Source: Verrucomicrobiales bacterium
GTDB taxonomy: Bacteria > Verrucomicrobiota > Verrucomicrobiae > Limisphaerales > UBA9464
Direction of reading: 5' to 3'
Length of the DNA: 11,800 bases
Assembly (NCBI GenBank): GCA_005789375.1
Contig: SXXZ01000243.1
Location: 1 to 11,800 of the forward strand
Position numbers and translations under genes: made by a program
Part shown: positions 1-7,831 of the stretch, piece after piece
Layout of the letters: every line of letters begins with the position of its first letter
Numbering within the stretch: position 1 is the first letter of the stretch
The notes under the pieces: generated by a model
What the model was told of the DNA's origin: nothing
Databases searched by the model: none
What the model saw: only the letters and a program-made list of their open reading frames with translations

Positions 1-27
1 CAGCCGACCAAGCCGCGAAGACGCGCA

Positions 28-786
28 TCAAAACTTTCGCGTGACCGTCCGACGCCTCGTTTTCGGCGCAGTCTTTCTCCCCGAAACCCGGCCCTCATTT
101 TTCTGTTCGGTTTGAAGAAGGGGTCCCAGGGCCATCGCCAGCAGCTTGAGATCCGAAAGCGAGAATTCGATGGCCGGTTTAAGCCAATAGGACCCACTCA
201 ACTTGTTTCCGATACCTCGCACAATATCACGTGCCCCGTTTTTCGTCTGTGAGCCACCTGCGGCCTTCGCCGTCGTCCGTGGTCTGGACAGATCCTTGAG
301 GAATTCGAATTGCTTCGGAGTCAGGTCGGCCAGAAAGGCCTGCTCATCGAAGTCGTCGGTCACCAGATTCCGGATCAGGAAGCGGAAGAGATTGTTGATC
401 CTGTCTGGAATGGCGATGCCCACACTGAATTTGCATCCGCGCTCCTTCACCTCGAAGGCGACCACAAGCACACCCACCTCCCGTCGGCCGCTCGTGTTCA
501 GGAAGTGCTGGATGCCAAGGCCTCCGCTGTTCAACGAGGTTTTGAGCCGGTCTATCTTCGTGAGCTGAGTCTTCAATTGGTCTCTGGTCACGACCAAGTC
601 CTTCATCTCCTTGCCCCGGACATCTTGGACGTCGCGCTGGTAGAAATCCTCGAACTCCGGATTCACCCAGACCAACCGCTTCTTGTGGGTCACGCAGATC
701 GGGAGTGGCACCTGGCCGTAGGCCGCATCCAGCCATGCAGGCGGTTCGGGGAGGGGCTCTGCAGACTTGCGGCGGTTGGAAGCCAT
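28..786 (-). CDS. PAS-domain protein with LuxR-like HTH, probable transcription regulator
   Basis: This 252-residue protein has a PAS-like fold at about residues 18-126, with a typical opening (pLPICVTHKKRLVWVNPEFE, 28-46) and a closing beta-rich stretch at 101-126. A linker follows, then a segment at 155-197 that begins LTPKQFEFLKDL and ends DIVRGIGNKL. That spacing resembles the four-helix LuxR/GerE winged helix (LTP-Q-E-L ... I--KL). The tail (236-252) is strongly basic. I infer a cytoplasmic PAS-LuxR regulator that senses a small ligand or redox state through PAS and binds a DNA dyad. No Shine-Dalgarno is visible before the ATG at 786. The gene is divergent from the operon starting at 1088, and a perfect dyad lies between them, so it is the best local candidate for the operon's regulator. 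PAS is fairly clear; the HTH is by eye and less certain. It could instead be a non-DNA-binding PAS adaptor. Confidence 0.8.
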   Translation of the reverse strand: MASNRRKSAEPLPEPPAWLDAAYGQVPLPICVTHKKRLVWVNPEFEDFYQRDVQDVRGKEMKDLVVTRDQLKTQLTKIDRLKTSLNSGGLGIQHFLNTSGRREVGVLVVAFEVKERGCKFSVGIAIPDRINNLFRFLIRNLVTDDFDEQAFLADLTPKQFEFLKDLSRPRTTAKAAGGSQTKNGARDIVRGIGNKLSGSYWLKPAIEFSLSDLKLLAMALGPLLQTEQKNEGRVSGRKTAPKTRRRTVTRKF

Positions 787-861
787 AGAAACCGGGTAAC
801 ATAAACTTCTCTGGCTTCAAGGATTCTTCCCCCATCCCGATCCACATCGATCCAGCCGTTG

Positions 862-922
862 CCCTGGGAGAGAACGAAACGTGGTAGGCACCACTGGCGC
901 TAATCCGGCCGATCTCCCAGGG
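862..922. other. Nested long hairpin in the divergent intergenic region
   Basis: A perfect 10-bp inverted repeat, CCCTGGGAGA (862-871) and TCTCCCAGGG (913-922), encloses an inner hairpin GTGGT-aggc-ACCAC (881-894). A separate hairpin TCGAAG-ca-CTTCGA follows at 943-956, directly before the dyad at 961-981. The block lies in the 300-nt gap between the PAS gene and the glycosylase-like gene. It could be a structured leader of the minus-strand PAS transcript, a small RNA or a protein-binding site. No start codon or known RNA family is recognised. The inverted repeats are certain; any role is unknown. Confidence 0.5.
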
Positions 923-960
923 ACAACCATAGCAACCGTCCGTCGAAGCACTTCGATTGC

Positions 961-981
961 GGTTGCTTGGAACAAGCAACC
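961..981. promoter_or_regulatory. Perfect dyad operator upstream of the OGG-HEAT-MoxR-vWA operon
   Basis: The site is GGTTGCTTG-gaa-CAAGCAACC, 9-bp arms around 3 nt. The same 9-bp arms recur at 9041-9061 with a different spacer (aat). Here it ends 106 nt before the glycosylase-like start codon. A -10-like hexamer TAGAAC lies at 1002-1007, so the dyad centre falls near -42 of a start at about 1014, where LuxR-family activators usually bind. A further half-site GCAACC is at 932-937. The -35 region has no good consensus match, which suits an activator-dependent promoter. The repeat is seen directly; the regulator and direction of control are inferred. Confidence 0.7.
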
Positions 982-1001
982 ACAGGTCCACAGCACCCTG
1001 A

Positions 1002-1007
1002 TAGAAC
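1002..1007 (+). promoter_or_regulatory. Candidate -10 element of the operon
   Basis: TAGAAC matches TATAAT at 4 of 6 positions. It starts 21 nt after the dyad ends, almost the same spacing as TACAAA (9081-9086) after the second dyad (20 nt). Alone it would be negligible; the matched spacing at both sites is the support. It predicts a transcript start near 1014 and an untranslated leader of about 75 nt. Confidence 0.35.
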
Positions 1008-1087
1008 AGGAGCGTGTCTGATCGTTCGCTGCCGTGCGGCTGCGCTGCGGGAGGACCTGAACCAACGCAACAACGTCCGCCATAATC

Positions 1088-1849
1088 ATGACTTCGATGA
1101 ATCGCCTTGCCGGTCCGCTTAGTACCATCCACGCCGCTCCCAACTCCGCTTGGGTGCCGGAGCACTGGAATGTGCTTCAAGGACTCCCATACACCGCCGC
1201 CGGAGCCGTGGGGATCGCACCTTCCGATTGGGTCGAGCGCCTCCAACTCCTCGGCGTCCCTGACGCCGACCAACTTCCAAAATCGCCCCTGAACCGGGCA
1301 GACGTCCGGCAGATCTGCCGGGACACCAACAAGCCGGTCTTGTTCGGATATGCCTGCGCCATGGCGTGGGGCGGCCAGGGACTCGGGCCGACCCGACCTC
1401 ATGCCCAGAGCGCCTGGGCGGCCCACGCGGACCTCAAACCCATTCTCGAACAACTCCGCAACCATTCGCTGAATCGGATCCAGGCCTACGACCTTTTTCT
1501 GAACGGCACCCGCATCCCCGGGCTTGGCCCCTCGTTCTGGACCAAGCTGCTCTTCTTCTTCGCCGAGCGGGCGGACCTGTATGTCATGGACCAGTGGGTC
1601 GCCAAGAGCGTGAACCTCTTGGTCGGGCGTACCCTCGTCCCGTTGGTCGGCGGTTGCCCGCCTCGGGACACACCGTCAGCGCTCTACAACACCTATTGCG
1701 AGGAGATCGACCGCATCGCAAAGCACCTCGGACTGAGCGGTTCTCAGGCTGAAGAGAAGATGATGTCTCATGGAGGACACAAGCCTGGTGCCTGGCGTAG
1801 CCACGTGCTCCAGAACGAGCCGAAAATCGGAACTAAGCTTTACTCCTGA
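1088..1849 (+). CDS. OGG-fold (HhH) DNA glycosylase-like protein
   Basis: This 253-residue protein carries a helix-hairpin-helix: IPGLGPSFWTKLLFFF at 143-158, followed by YVMDQWVAKS at 165-174. In 8-oxoguanine glycosylases the hairpin (PGVGTK) ends in the catalytic lysine, and an aspartate follows in the next loop (PVD). K153 and D168 occupy equivalent places here, 15 residues apart versus 19 in human OGG1. A stretch KPVLFGYACAMAWGGQG (81-97) recalls bacterial 'OGG fold' proteins found in accessory loci. The expected role is to recognise, and perhaps excise, a damaged or modified base. It is the first gene of the operon, 57 nt before the HEAT-like gene. ATG 1088 is used; ATG 1097 is an alternative, and neither has a Shine-Dalgarno. 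The fold is likely; the activity and substrate are not visible. Confidence 0.8.
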   Translation: MTSMNRLAGPLSTIHAAPNSAWVPEHWNVLQGLPYTAAGAVGIAPSDWVERLQLLGVPDADQLPKSPLNRADVRQICRDTNKPVLFGYACAMAWGGQGLGPTRPHAQSAWAAHADLKPILEQLRNHSLNRIQAYDLFLNGTRIPGLGPSFWTKLLFFFAERADLYVMDQWVAKSVNLLVGRTLVPLVGGCPPRDTPSALYNTYCEEIDRIAKHLGLSGSQAEEKMMSHGGHKPGAWRSHVLQNEPKIGTKLYS

Positions 1850-1906
1850 GCTGAGGCGCACGACTTCCACCATCCTGCACTCCGTCGAAACGCCTCGATC
1901 CATTCA

Positions 1907-4120
1907 ATGAACACCCCTCGCTTCGGCTCCGGTCAACCGCTGCCGCCTCTGCCCCTCTCCATCGACTCCACGATCCTGCTTTCCAGGATGGAGGCGATGG
2001 GACTCGGCTCAATCCGCGACACGGAACTCTTCTCGGGATCCCCCAGCGCCTCCGATGTTCTTCCTTGGTGGCTTCTGGAGGTTTTCAAGAAGGACCAATG
2101 CCGGGTGCCCTTGGCTCACCTGTCTTCGCTGATGGCTCAGCATCGATTCGGACTGCGGGCTGGCAGCTTCAGCCTTCGGCCCATGCAGACCTTCTGCAGC
2201 GGTCTTCCCTTGGGCAGCCCCGAGGTGCAGGCGAAAACCCTGCACCGGCTACTCATGGGCTTGATTCATCTCGGTGAGAGCGCCGACGAGGACGATATCG
2301 TCACGCTCCTGTGCGGCATCGCCCACCTGGAGACATCCATCGGATCCAACACGGGATGGTTCTCCTCGGCCTCCCGGGCGCTGGTTAAAGGCAAAGCCCC
2401 TCATGAGGAAGCCCACCGATCCATCGCCCACCTCGCCACTTTGCATGGATTCGAAGACATGGACGACACCTTGGGTCTGATCCTCGAGATCGGCGAAACT
2501 TCCACCTGTCTCGAGTCCATGGCCGCCCTGCTCGGTCGAGGCGACGCCAGCCTGACGCAGATCGACCTCCACAGCGAGACGGCCTCGGCAGGCAATCAGG
2601 AGGCGATCCTCGCAGTATTGGAGTGCCTTGAGACTGGCACCTTGGATTCACTGGACCCGTTTCTGAACGACGACTCGTGGCAGACACGTGCCTCGGCAGC
2701 GCGACTGGTGGGACACCTGGTCCGACGCAAGACGATCGCACCCGGACCGGCTCTCGAACTTTTAACGGAGCGGATGAAGGCCGAGGATGACTCCGACAAC
2801 TGCTGGGTTCTTTCCCAATGCCTGGGCGAGGTCATTGCCGAGGATCCGGAGGAAGGCATCGATGTGATCTTCAACCACCTCTGCGAGCTCGATGGCAAGG
2901 GCGTCACCCATGAGTTGATGGATGCCTTGTCCTTCGGAGTCAGCGAGACGGTCGATGCCCGCATATTTGAGGAACTGCGGGACCTCTTCTCCTACGAAGA
3001 CAGCGCCGGACGCCGGGCCCTCAACCGCTGCCTGACCTGGGTGGAGGGGCTGCCCCCGAGCCCGCTCGACTGGGTGTGCCTCCCCGTCGTCAAGTCGCTC
3101 CAATGGGGTCGCCTGAGATTGCCGCGATCGGTTGCACCCTGGTTTTCCGGGGATGGCGACATCGCCAGTCACCTGCTCACGGTGCTGTTGCAACGCGAAC
3201 GCATGCCAAGCCACACCGCCAATCTAGGCGTTTGGCATCTGAACCGACACCCGGAAATAATGCCGGTCTGGGAATCGCTGGTCTGCCGATCGGCTAATCT
3301 GGGCAACGAGGAGGTCTGGGAAGTCTTCAGCGGCATTATCGCCGCCTCGCGCATCACCACCCGGTTGAGCGCTGCCGAACTACGCTGTGCGTTGGGAGGA
3401 GGCGCCCCGATGAATTTGACCGGAGATGCGGCCGGAGTCGGGCGATTGATCGCCATCGCCTCCACTCGATTGAGAACGGCCTACCGCGCCATGGACCTGC
3501 TCGCCCACGCGGGCCCCGAGATCCAGACCATCGCACGCCACGCCTTGTCGAGCCTACCCGCTGGAAACAAATGCCCGGCAGACCTGGGAGCGCTGCCACC
3601 GGCGAACGGCATCGGCCCCTCGGACAGCGATCCCACCGTCTTGGGCCTTCCCGTCCAGACCGTGCTACGACCAGAACACTTCGACGCCGAATTCCAACCG
3701 ATGTTCGGCATGAAGCCGTTGGCTTGGAAGGCGCAGGGTCGACTGCTGGAAGGACTGATCGTCGCCTGTCAGCATCGCACCCACTGGGGAGAAACCCTTT
3801 GCGACTGGGGCGATGAACCGGAGGTCCGGCGTCTCCTCGAGAGGAACCCCTCGAGCCTGGTTCATCAGGCGATTGCCGCCTGCACCATCAGCGGAGTCGA
3901 TCCGTTGATCGAGGTCGGTGAATCCATCGCCGGGCTGCTGCCCAAAAAGCCCACCGGCGATCCGCTCGCTGCCATCGTCGCCCTCGCCCAGGAAAGACTC
4001 CAACAGCGTTTGGAGGATTCCCATGAGCCTCCACCACCGAGGCGCTCCGACAAGAAATCCGATGCATACACGTCGGCCGATGAAGGCGTCGACCGCGGCT
4101 CTTCCTTCAAAATTTCATGA
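1907..4120 (+). CDS. HEAT-repeat-like scaffold protein of a MoxR-vWA operon
   Basis: This 737-residue protein has no signal peptide or membrane span. Residues about 231-345 show HEAT/armadillo-like helical pairs, for example QEAILAVLECLETGTLDSLD followed by QTRASAARLVGHLVRR and WVLSQCLGEVIA. Further leucine- and alanine-rich helices run through most of the rest. The end (about 715-737) is charged and probably disordered. I recognise no catalytic motif. HEAT proteins usually act as scaffolds or substrate adaptors, and the place before a MoxR-vWA pair suggests it presents a client or couples the glycosylase-like protein to the ATPase. Its stop codon overlaps the ATPase start (ATGA at 4117-4120), so the two are probably translationally coupled. 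Gene composition recalls other MoxR-vWA loci with a large helical partner, but I cannot show orthology to any of them. Confidence 0.85.
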   Translation: MNTPRFGSGQPLPPLPLSIDSTILLSRMEAMGLGSIRDTELFSGSPSASDVLPWWLLEVFKKDQCRVPLAHLSSLMAQHRFGLRAGSFSLRPMQTFCSGLPLGSPEVQAKTLHRLLMGLIHLGESADEDDIVTLLCGIAHLETSIGSNTGWFSSASRALVKGKAPHEEAHRSIAHLATLHGFEDMDDTLGLILEIGETSTCLESMAALLGRGDASLTQIDLHSETASAGNQEAILAVLECLETGTLDSLDPFLNDDSWQTRASAARLVGHLVRRKTIAPGPALELLTERMKAEDDSDNCWVLSQCLGEVIAEDPEEGIDVIFNHLCELDGKGVTHELMDALSFGVSETVDARIFEELRDLFSYEDSAGRRALNRCLTWVEGLPPSPLDWVCLPVVKSLQWGRLRLPRSVAPWFSGDGDIASHLLTVLLQRERMPSHTANLGVWHLNRHPEIMPVWESLVCRSANLGNEEVWEVFSGIIAASRITTRLSAAELRCALGGGAPMNLTGDAAGVGRLIAIASTRLRTAYRAMDLLAHAGPEIQTIARHALSSLPAGNKCPADLGALPPANGIGPSDSDPTVLGLPVQTVLRPEHFDAEFQPMFGMKPLAWKAQGRLLEGLIVACQHRTHWGETLCDWGDEPEVRRLLERNPSSLVHQAIAACTISGVDPLIEVGESIAGLLPKKPTGDPLAAIVALAQERLQQRLEDSHEPPPPRRSDKKSDAYTSADEGVDRGSSFKIS

Positions 4121-5649
4121 ACTCCAGAATACCGATGACGACTCAGGAAAAAGATAAACCGGCAGTTCGGCGATTCGAAGGACGGCGGATTCTGTTAAGG
4201 GGATTCAGTGAGAGCGATGAACCGCTCGCCAAGAAGACGTTGATGGCTTTTGGCGGAAGCCTCGTCCAGAGCCTTCAGGCTGCAGACCTGGTGGTCTTGG
4301 GGCCTGAAGGCAATTCAAAGGTGGTGGATCTCGCTCGTCGCAAGCGACTGAAGGTCATTCCTTGGGCCGATCTGGAATCGATGGAGCCCCAAGAGCCGGA
4401 GCTTCCCGATCAGCAAGTCAGCGACCGAAACGCCGTGGAGTTTGGGACTGATCATCTGCGAATCCTCGATGTGCGCATTCCATACAACGAAACCCGACCT
4501 CCGTCGGACCCGCAGCCGGATCGGTTCAGCAACCTCTGCCTCGACGAACCGTTCCTGAAGGCCGCGCGCGCCGTGGCCCTCGGAGCGGCGCATCGCTTGC
4601 CGACGGCCCTGGAGGGTAGCACTGCGGCCTCAAAGACGACGGTCGTGCTTTGGGTCGCCCGCCTGTTGGGGCAACCCGTGTTCCGGTTGAATCTCCATGG
4701 ACAAACAGACACAGGCGAACTGATCGGCCGATATGTTCCCACTCGTGTCGGCGAGGATTGCGACCTGGACTCACTCACGGCGATGCGCTCATGGCTGAAA
4801 CCCGAGTGCCAGGCACTGCTCGATCATGCTCTGCGGGATCAACGAGAACTGTCGTTGCCCGAGCGCGCCTTCCTAATGGCGCGCGAGGGATTCCGGGATC
4901 GGAGTTGGCGTTTCGCAGAGGGAATCATTCCGCAGGCACTGCGGACCGGAGCTTGGGTGTTGCTCGATGAACTCAATCTCGCCGAACCCCAAATCCTCGA
5001 ACGACTGAACCCAGTAATGGAGTCGCCTCCCAGCCTGCTGCTATCGGAAGGCGACCAGACCCGATGGGGTCCAGGCGGACTGCCGGTCCACGAGCGATTC
5101 CGAATGTTCGGCACTCTCAACCCGCCCACCACGGAATACACCGGCCGATCGGTGATGAGTTCCGCTTTCAGAGATCGATGGTTGCAGTGGTTCTCTGCGG
5201 CTGCTCCGGACGAACCAGAATACACGGCCCAACTACGACTCCTCGTCTACGGAATCCAACCAACGGTCACCATCGGCCGCCACCGCTACCAGAACAAGAG
5301 CGTCGAACCCGTGCTGTCCCGGTTGTGCGAAGTGCCGGAGATCGATGCGTGGATCGCAGCGTTGGCTCAATTCCACAGTGCTTTGGCATTGGCGTGCGGC
5401 GATTCGACGCGATCGCCGAGCCTCGGACGTCTTCGTCGCGAGCGCTACGTCTTCACCCGCCGCAGCCTTGAGACCTGCGCCCGACTCTGGAACTCCCTCC
5501 GCCAAGAGTCCCCAGGTGATTGTCCCAAGTCGCAATTGGCTTCGGCCACTACCACGGTGTACCTGAACAAGCTGAGCGCAGGTTCTGACCGAAAAGCGGT
5601 GATCGGCATGGCTCAAGCGGCTGGCCTGCCCGTGGAGGACGCCCCGTGA
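4117..5649 (+). CDS. BRCT-MoxR (midasin-like) AAA+ ATPase
   Basis: This 510-residue protein is a fusion. Residues about 17-90 look like a BRCT domain: FEGRRILLRGF, a central GG (46-47), AADLVVLG, then a GNSKVVDLARRKRLKVIPWADL-type ending. After a linker comes a MoxR-family AAA+ module. It has Walker A GSTAASKTT (167-175, K173), Walker B VLLDELNLAE (281-290, D284 and E285), sensor-1 asparagine N335 in FGTLNPPTTE, and an FRDRW arginine motif (351-355). The EGSTAASKT and LLDELNLA forms are typical of midasin/YehL-like members. All catalytic residues are present, so it should hydrolyse ATP as a ring-shaped remodelling enzyme with the vWA protein encoded next. BRCT domains bind phosphoproteins or DNA ends, so this one probably directs the ATPase to a DNA-associated target. 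It overlaps both neighbouring genes by 4 nt. Confidence 0.92.
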   Translation: MNSRIPMTTQEKDKPAVRRFEGRRILLRGFSESDEPLAKKTLMAFGGSLVQSLQAADLVVLGPEGNSKVVDLARRKRLKVIPWADLESMEPQEPELPDQQVSDRNAVEFGTDHLRILDVRIPYNETRPPSDPQPDRFSNLCLDEPFLKAARAVALGAAHRLPTALEGSTAASKTTVVLWVARLLGQPVFRLNLHGQTDTGELIGRYVPTRVGEDCDLDSLTAMRSWLKPECQALLDHALRDQRELSLPERAFLMAREGFRDRSWRFAEGIIPQALRTGAWVLLDELNLAEPQILERLNPVMESPPSLLLSEGDQTRWGPGGLPVHERFRMFGTLNPPTTEYTGRSVMSSAFRDRWLQWFSAAAPDEPEYTAQLRLLVYGIQPTVTIGRHRYQNKSVEPVLSRLCEVPEIDAWIAALAQFHSALALACGDSTRSPSLGRLRRERYVFTRRSLETCARLWNSLRQESPGDCPKSQLASATTTVYLNKLSAGSDRKAVIGMAQAAGLPVEDAP

Positions 5650-7364
5650 AGCCGACCCACGCGACACCCAACAAAGCGGAGTTCCTGGAGGAATTGCGTC
5701 AACTCGCCTGCCTGGTCTCGGGAAAACCCGACCTGCGATTGGTGGAAGGCGCTCCAGGATCCGGTTGGAGTTTCACTCCCGACTTGCGACGGATCTCCAT
5801 GGATGGCCGCCGGCTACGTTCGGAATCCTATGACTTCAATCGAGGGCTGGTGCTTCATGAGTGTGCTCATGCCGCGATCACGCGCCTGATACCGCTCTTG
5901 GAAGAAGACGGATTGAAACGGCCTCCGATCTTTGCAGTGGTCAACGCGGTCGAGGATTGCCGCATTGAAACCTGGCTCCAGGCTCGGTTTCCGGGCTCGC
6001 GTCCGTGGATCAGGGAATACAATGACCTCCTGCTCGAATCCCGTTTTGGTGCCGATGGAGAAACCGTCCAACAGGACACCTTGTTGGCGCACTTCATCGC
6101 CGGGCTCCTCAATCGTTGGTGGTTCGGAGATGCAGGGATCTCCCAGAATTATCACGTTCGAGTGCTCGTCGATCGGGCATGGCCTCACCTGCAGGCGATC
6201 TGTCTGGCGATTCCCAGCGGACGTTTGACTCTCGACGAGGCGACGAGGCTCTACAGCACCCACCCGCTATCGCATCTGTACGCGGAGGCGGCCCTGCCGG
6301 AAGGACGACAGGCTTCGGAGTTGGAGGTTCGCTGGTGCCAACTGCGGATGTGGGAACACTTCGAGCACGGGATACTGCCGATCGCGGAGTCCATTTATCC
6401 GCGTACCCGAGGAGATCGGCTCAACCAACGGCTGCGCCAATGGTTGGATCGGTGGTTGGTCGTCCATCACCAAGGGCCTGAACCCACACCGCCGCGGCAA
6501 CCAGACCCGCAATTCACACGCGTCCTCCAAGGCCTCCAAACCGGCAGCCGTGGCACCCGAGGTCCGGGAGGTACCGTCAACGAAGAGGCCGCGGTCGCGA
6601 CATCAGGCTTCCAACATTATCAACGGTGCGCTGAACAGCTGGCCGTTGAAATCGAACGTACGAGCGCAACGATCCTCGACCTTCTGGAGCCCCAAACCCA
6701 CCCCCGGTGGATTGGTCCCCACCGCATCGGCAGTCGTTTGAACCTGAGGGCCGTGTACGAATCGGAGTCGGATCCCGACTCGATGGACCGCGTCTGGCAA
6801 AGACGGATACCTCCGACCGACCATGATGCTTCCCTCACTTTGCTGGTAGACACCTCCAGGTCCATGCAAGGCGAACGGATCGAGGCGACTGTCCAGGCAA
6901 TCGTGTTGTTGGTAGAGGTCTGTCAGCGGGTCAACATTCCACTCACTGTTTTCACCTTCTCGATCGAATGCGATCTCCTCATCGCCGCTCACGACACCCT
7001 GAACTACGAAACCCAGAACCAAATCGGCAACCTCATCACCAGCCCCTGCGGCGGCACTCGGCTCGAATCTGCGCTCGAAAAGGTCCAAGATCACCTTTCG
7101 ACACTCACCTTTTCCGAGAACTACCTCGTGCTGCTCACCGACGGACAACACAGCGAGGGAGAAAACCCAGCCCACGTCATCCAACAACTCCAACGCAGCG
7201 GCGCCCGCGTCCTGGGCCTAGGATTGGGACCAAACTCCGACGCGCTCCTAGAGTTCCTGCCGAATTCTCGAGTCAACCTTCAACCCAACCACATTGCAGA
7301 TGCGATTATTCAAATTCTAGTGACCGCAGTACTTGGCAAACCTCGGGCGGTTGCGCGGAACTAG
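5646..7364 (+). CDS. CobT-like metallopeptidase domain and vWA domain protein
   Basis: This 572-residue protein has an N-terminal zinc-peptidase-like domain and a C-terminal von Willebrand factor A domain. The first carries LHECAHA with H71, E72 and H75, and then NAVEDCRIE (N100, E103, D104, R106, E108). This HExxH plus N-x2-ED-x-R-x-E arrangement is known from CobT-type vWA proteins. A glycine-rich linker lies near 295-320. The vWA domain (about 394-560) has an intact MIDAS: DTSRS (402-406), T471 and TDG (498-500). MIDAS proteins of this type bind divalent metal and dock to MoxR ATPases, so it should form the complex with the preceding ATPase. Start is GTG overlapping the previous stop (GTGA); the next ATG would remove much of the N-terminal domain. 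The HExxH may be catalytic, making proteolysis a possible output, or structural. Confidence 0.92.
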   Translation: MKPTHATPNKAEFLEELRQLACLVSGKPDLRLVEGAPGSGWSFTPDLRRISMDGRRLRSESYDFNRGLVLHECAHAAITRLIPLLEEDGLKRPPIFAVVNAVEDCRIETWLQARFPGSRPWIREYNDLLLESRFGADGETVQQDTLLAHFIAGLLNRWWFGDAGISQNYHVRVLVDRAWPHLQAICLAIPSGRLTLDEATRLYSTHPLSHLYAEAALPEGRQASELEVRWCQLRMWEHFEHGILPIAESIYPRTRGDRLNQRLRQWLDRWLVVHHQGPEPTPPRQPDPQFTRVLQGLQTGSRGTRGPGGTVNEEAAVATSGFQHYQRCAEQLAVEIERTSATILDLLEPQTHPRWIGPHRIGSRLNLRAVYESESDPDSMDRVWQRRIPPTDHDASLTLLVDTSRSMQGERIEATVQAIVLLVEVCQRVNIPLTVFTFSIECDLLIAAHDTLNYETQNQIGNLITSPCGGTRLESALEKVQDHLSTLTFSENYLVLLTDGQHSEGENPAHVIQQLQRSGARVLGLGLGPNSDALLEFLPNSRVNLQPNHIADAIIQILVTAVLGKPRAVARN

Positions 7365-7437
7365 TTAAATATCTTGATAAGCACTTACAATTCTAACAAA
7401 GCAAAATTTTTGTAACACACACCAAAGCAAATCGTCG

Positions 7438-7740
7438 CTAATTAAACACCAAGACACCACCCATTGTAATAGAAACAAAATAACAACACCCAACACCTTT
7501 ACTAACAAACCATCCTTTAAACCTAGAATCAGATGAGGTTAAGGAACTGTATCCATTTGAAATGCACTTCAAAGAAATCAATCCACTCGAACTAACCATT
7601 AAAACGTTAACTTGAGTACCATTTGGAAAGTGGTTGTTTACCCCACTCAACTTAACACCTGTTATCGACGCCACAAATTTTCTAAGAGCCACTGGAACTT
7701 GGTAACTCTGAGTCACATTTGTTTTTGATACTTTTTTCAT
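7438..7740 (-). CDS. Small hypothetical protein in the AT-rich segment
   Basis: This open frame of 100 residues starts MKKVSKTNVTQSYQVPVALR. It is rich in Ser, Val, Gly and Asn, has only one Asp and no Glu, and is net basic. There is no clear signal peptide, strong hydrophobic helix or known motif. No Shine-Dalgarno precedes the ATG at 7740. The odd composition could mean a small secreted or beta-rich protein, or simply chance opening in AT-rich sequence. I do not recognise it and would not treat it as a confirmed gene. Confidence 0.35.
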   Translation of the reverse strand: MKKVSKTNVTQSYQVPVALRKFVASITGVKLSGVNNHFPNGTQVNVLMVSSSGLISLKCISNGYSSLTSSDSRFKGWFVSKGVGCCYFVSITMGGVLVFN

Positions 7741-7797
7741 TTTGAAGCCATTGATTTATTATTTTTACAATCCAAAACGAATCCGTTGCCCAGAATT

Positions 7798-7831
7798 TTA
7801 TTAAAACAACACTTTCGCAAGGTTTTAATAA
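7798..7831. terminator. AT-rich hairpin, possible terminator between convergent genes
   Basis: TTATTAAAAC (7798-7807) and GTTTTAATAA (7822-7831) form a perfect 10-bp stem with a 14-nt loop. On the plus strand it is followed by CTTTTT. It lies 13 nt past the stop of the minus-strand gene 7844-8797 and downstream of the vWA operon, a sensible place for a terminator. The stem is AT-rich and weak, so this is tentative. Confidence 0.35.

Noticed and set aside
310..804. Plus-strand open frame antisense to the PAS gene
   Set aside because: Its composition is a mirror of the PAS coding strand, it has no domain, and it covers the PAS start region.
344..1465. Long minus-strand open frame (373 codons)
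   Set aside because: It lies out of frame over the PAS gene on the same strand and antisense to the glycosylase-like gene. Both of those have recognisable domains, whereas this frame is rich in Gly, Arg and Pro with no motif.
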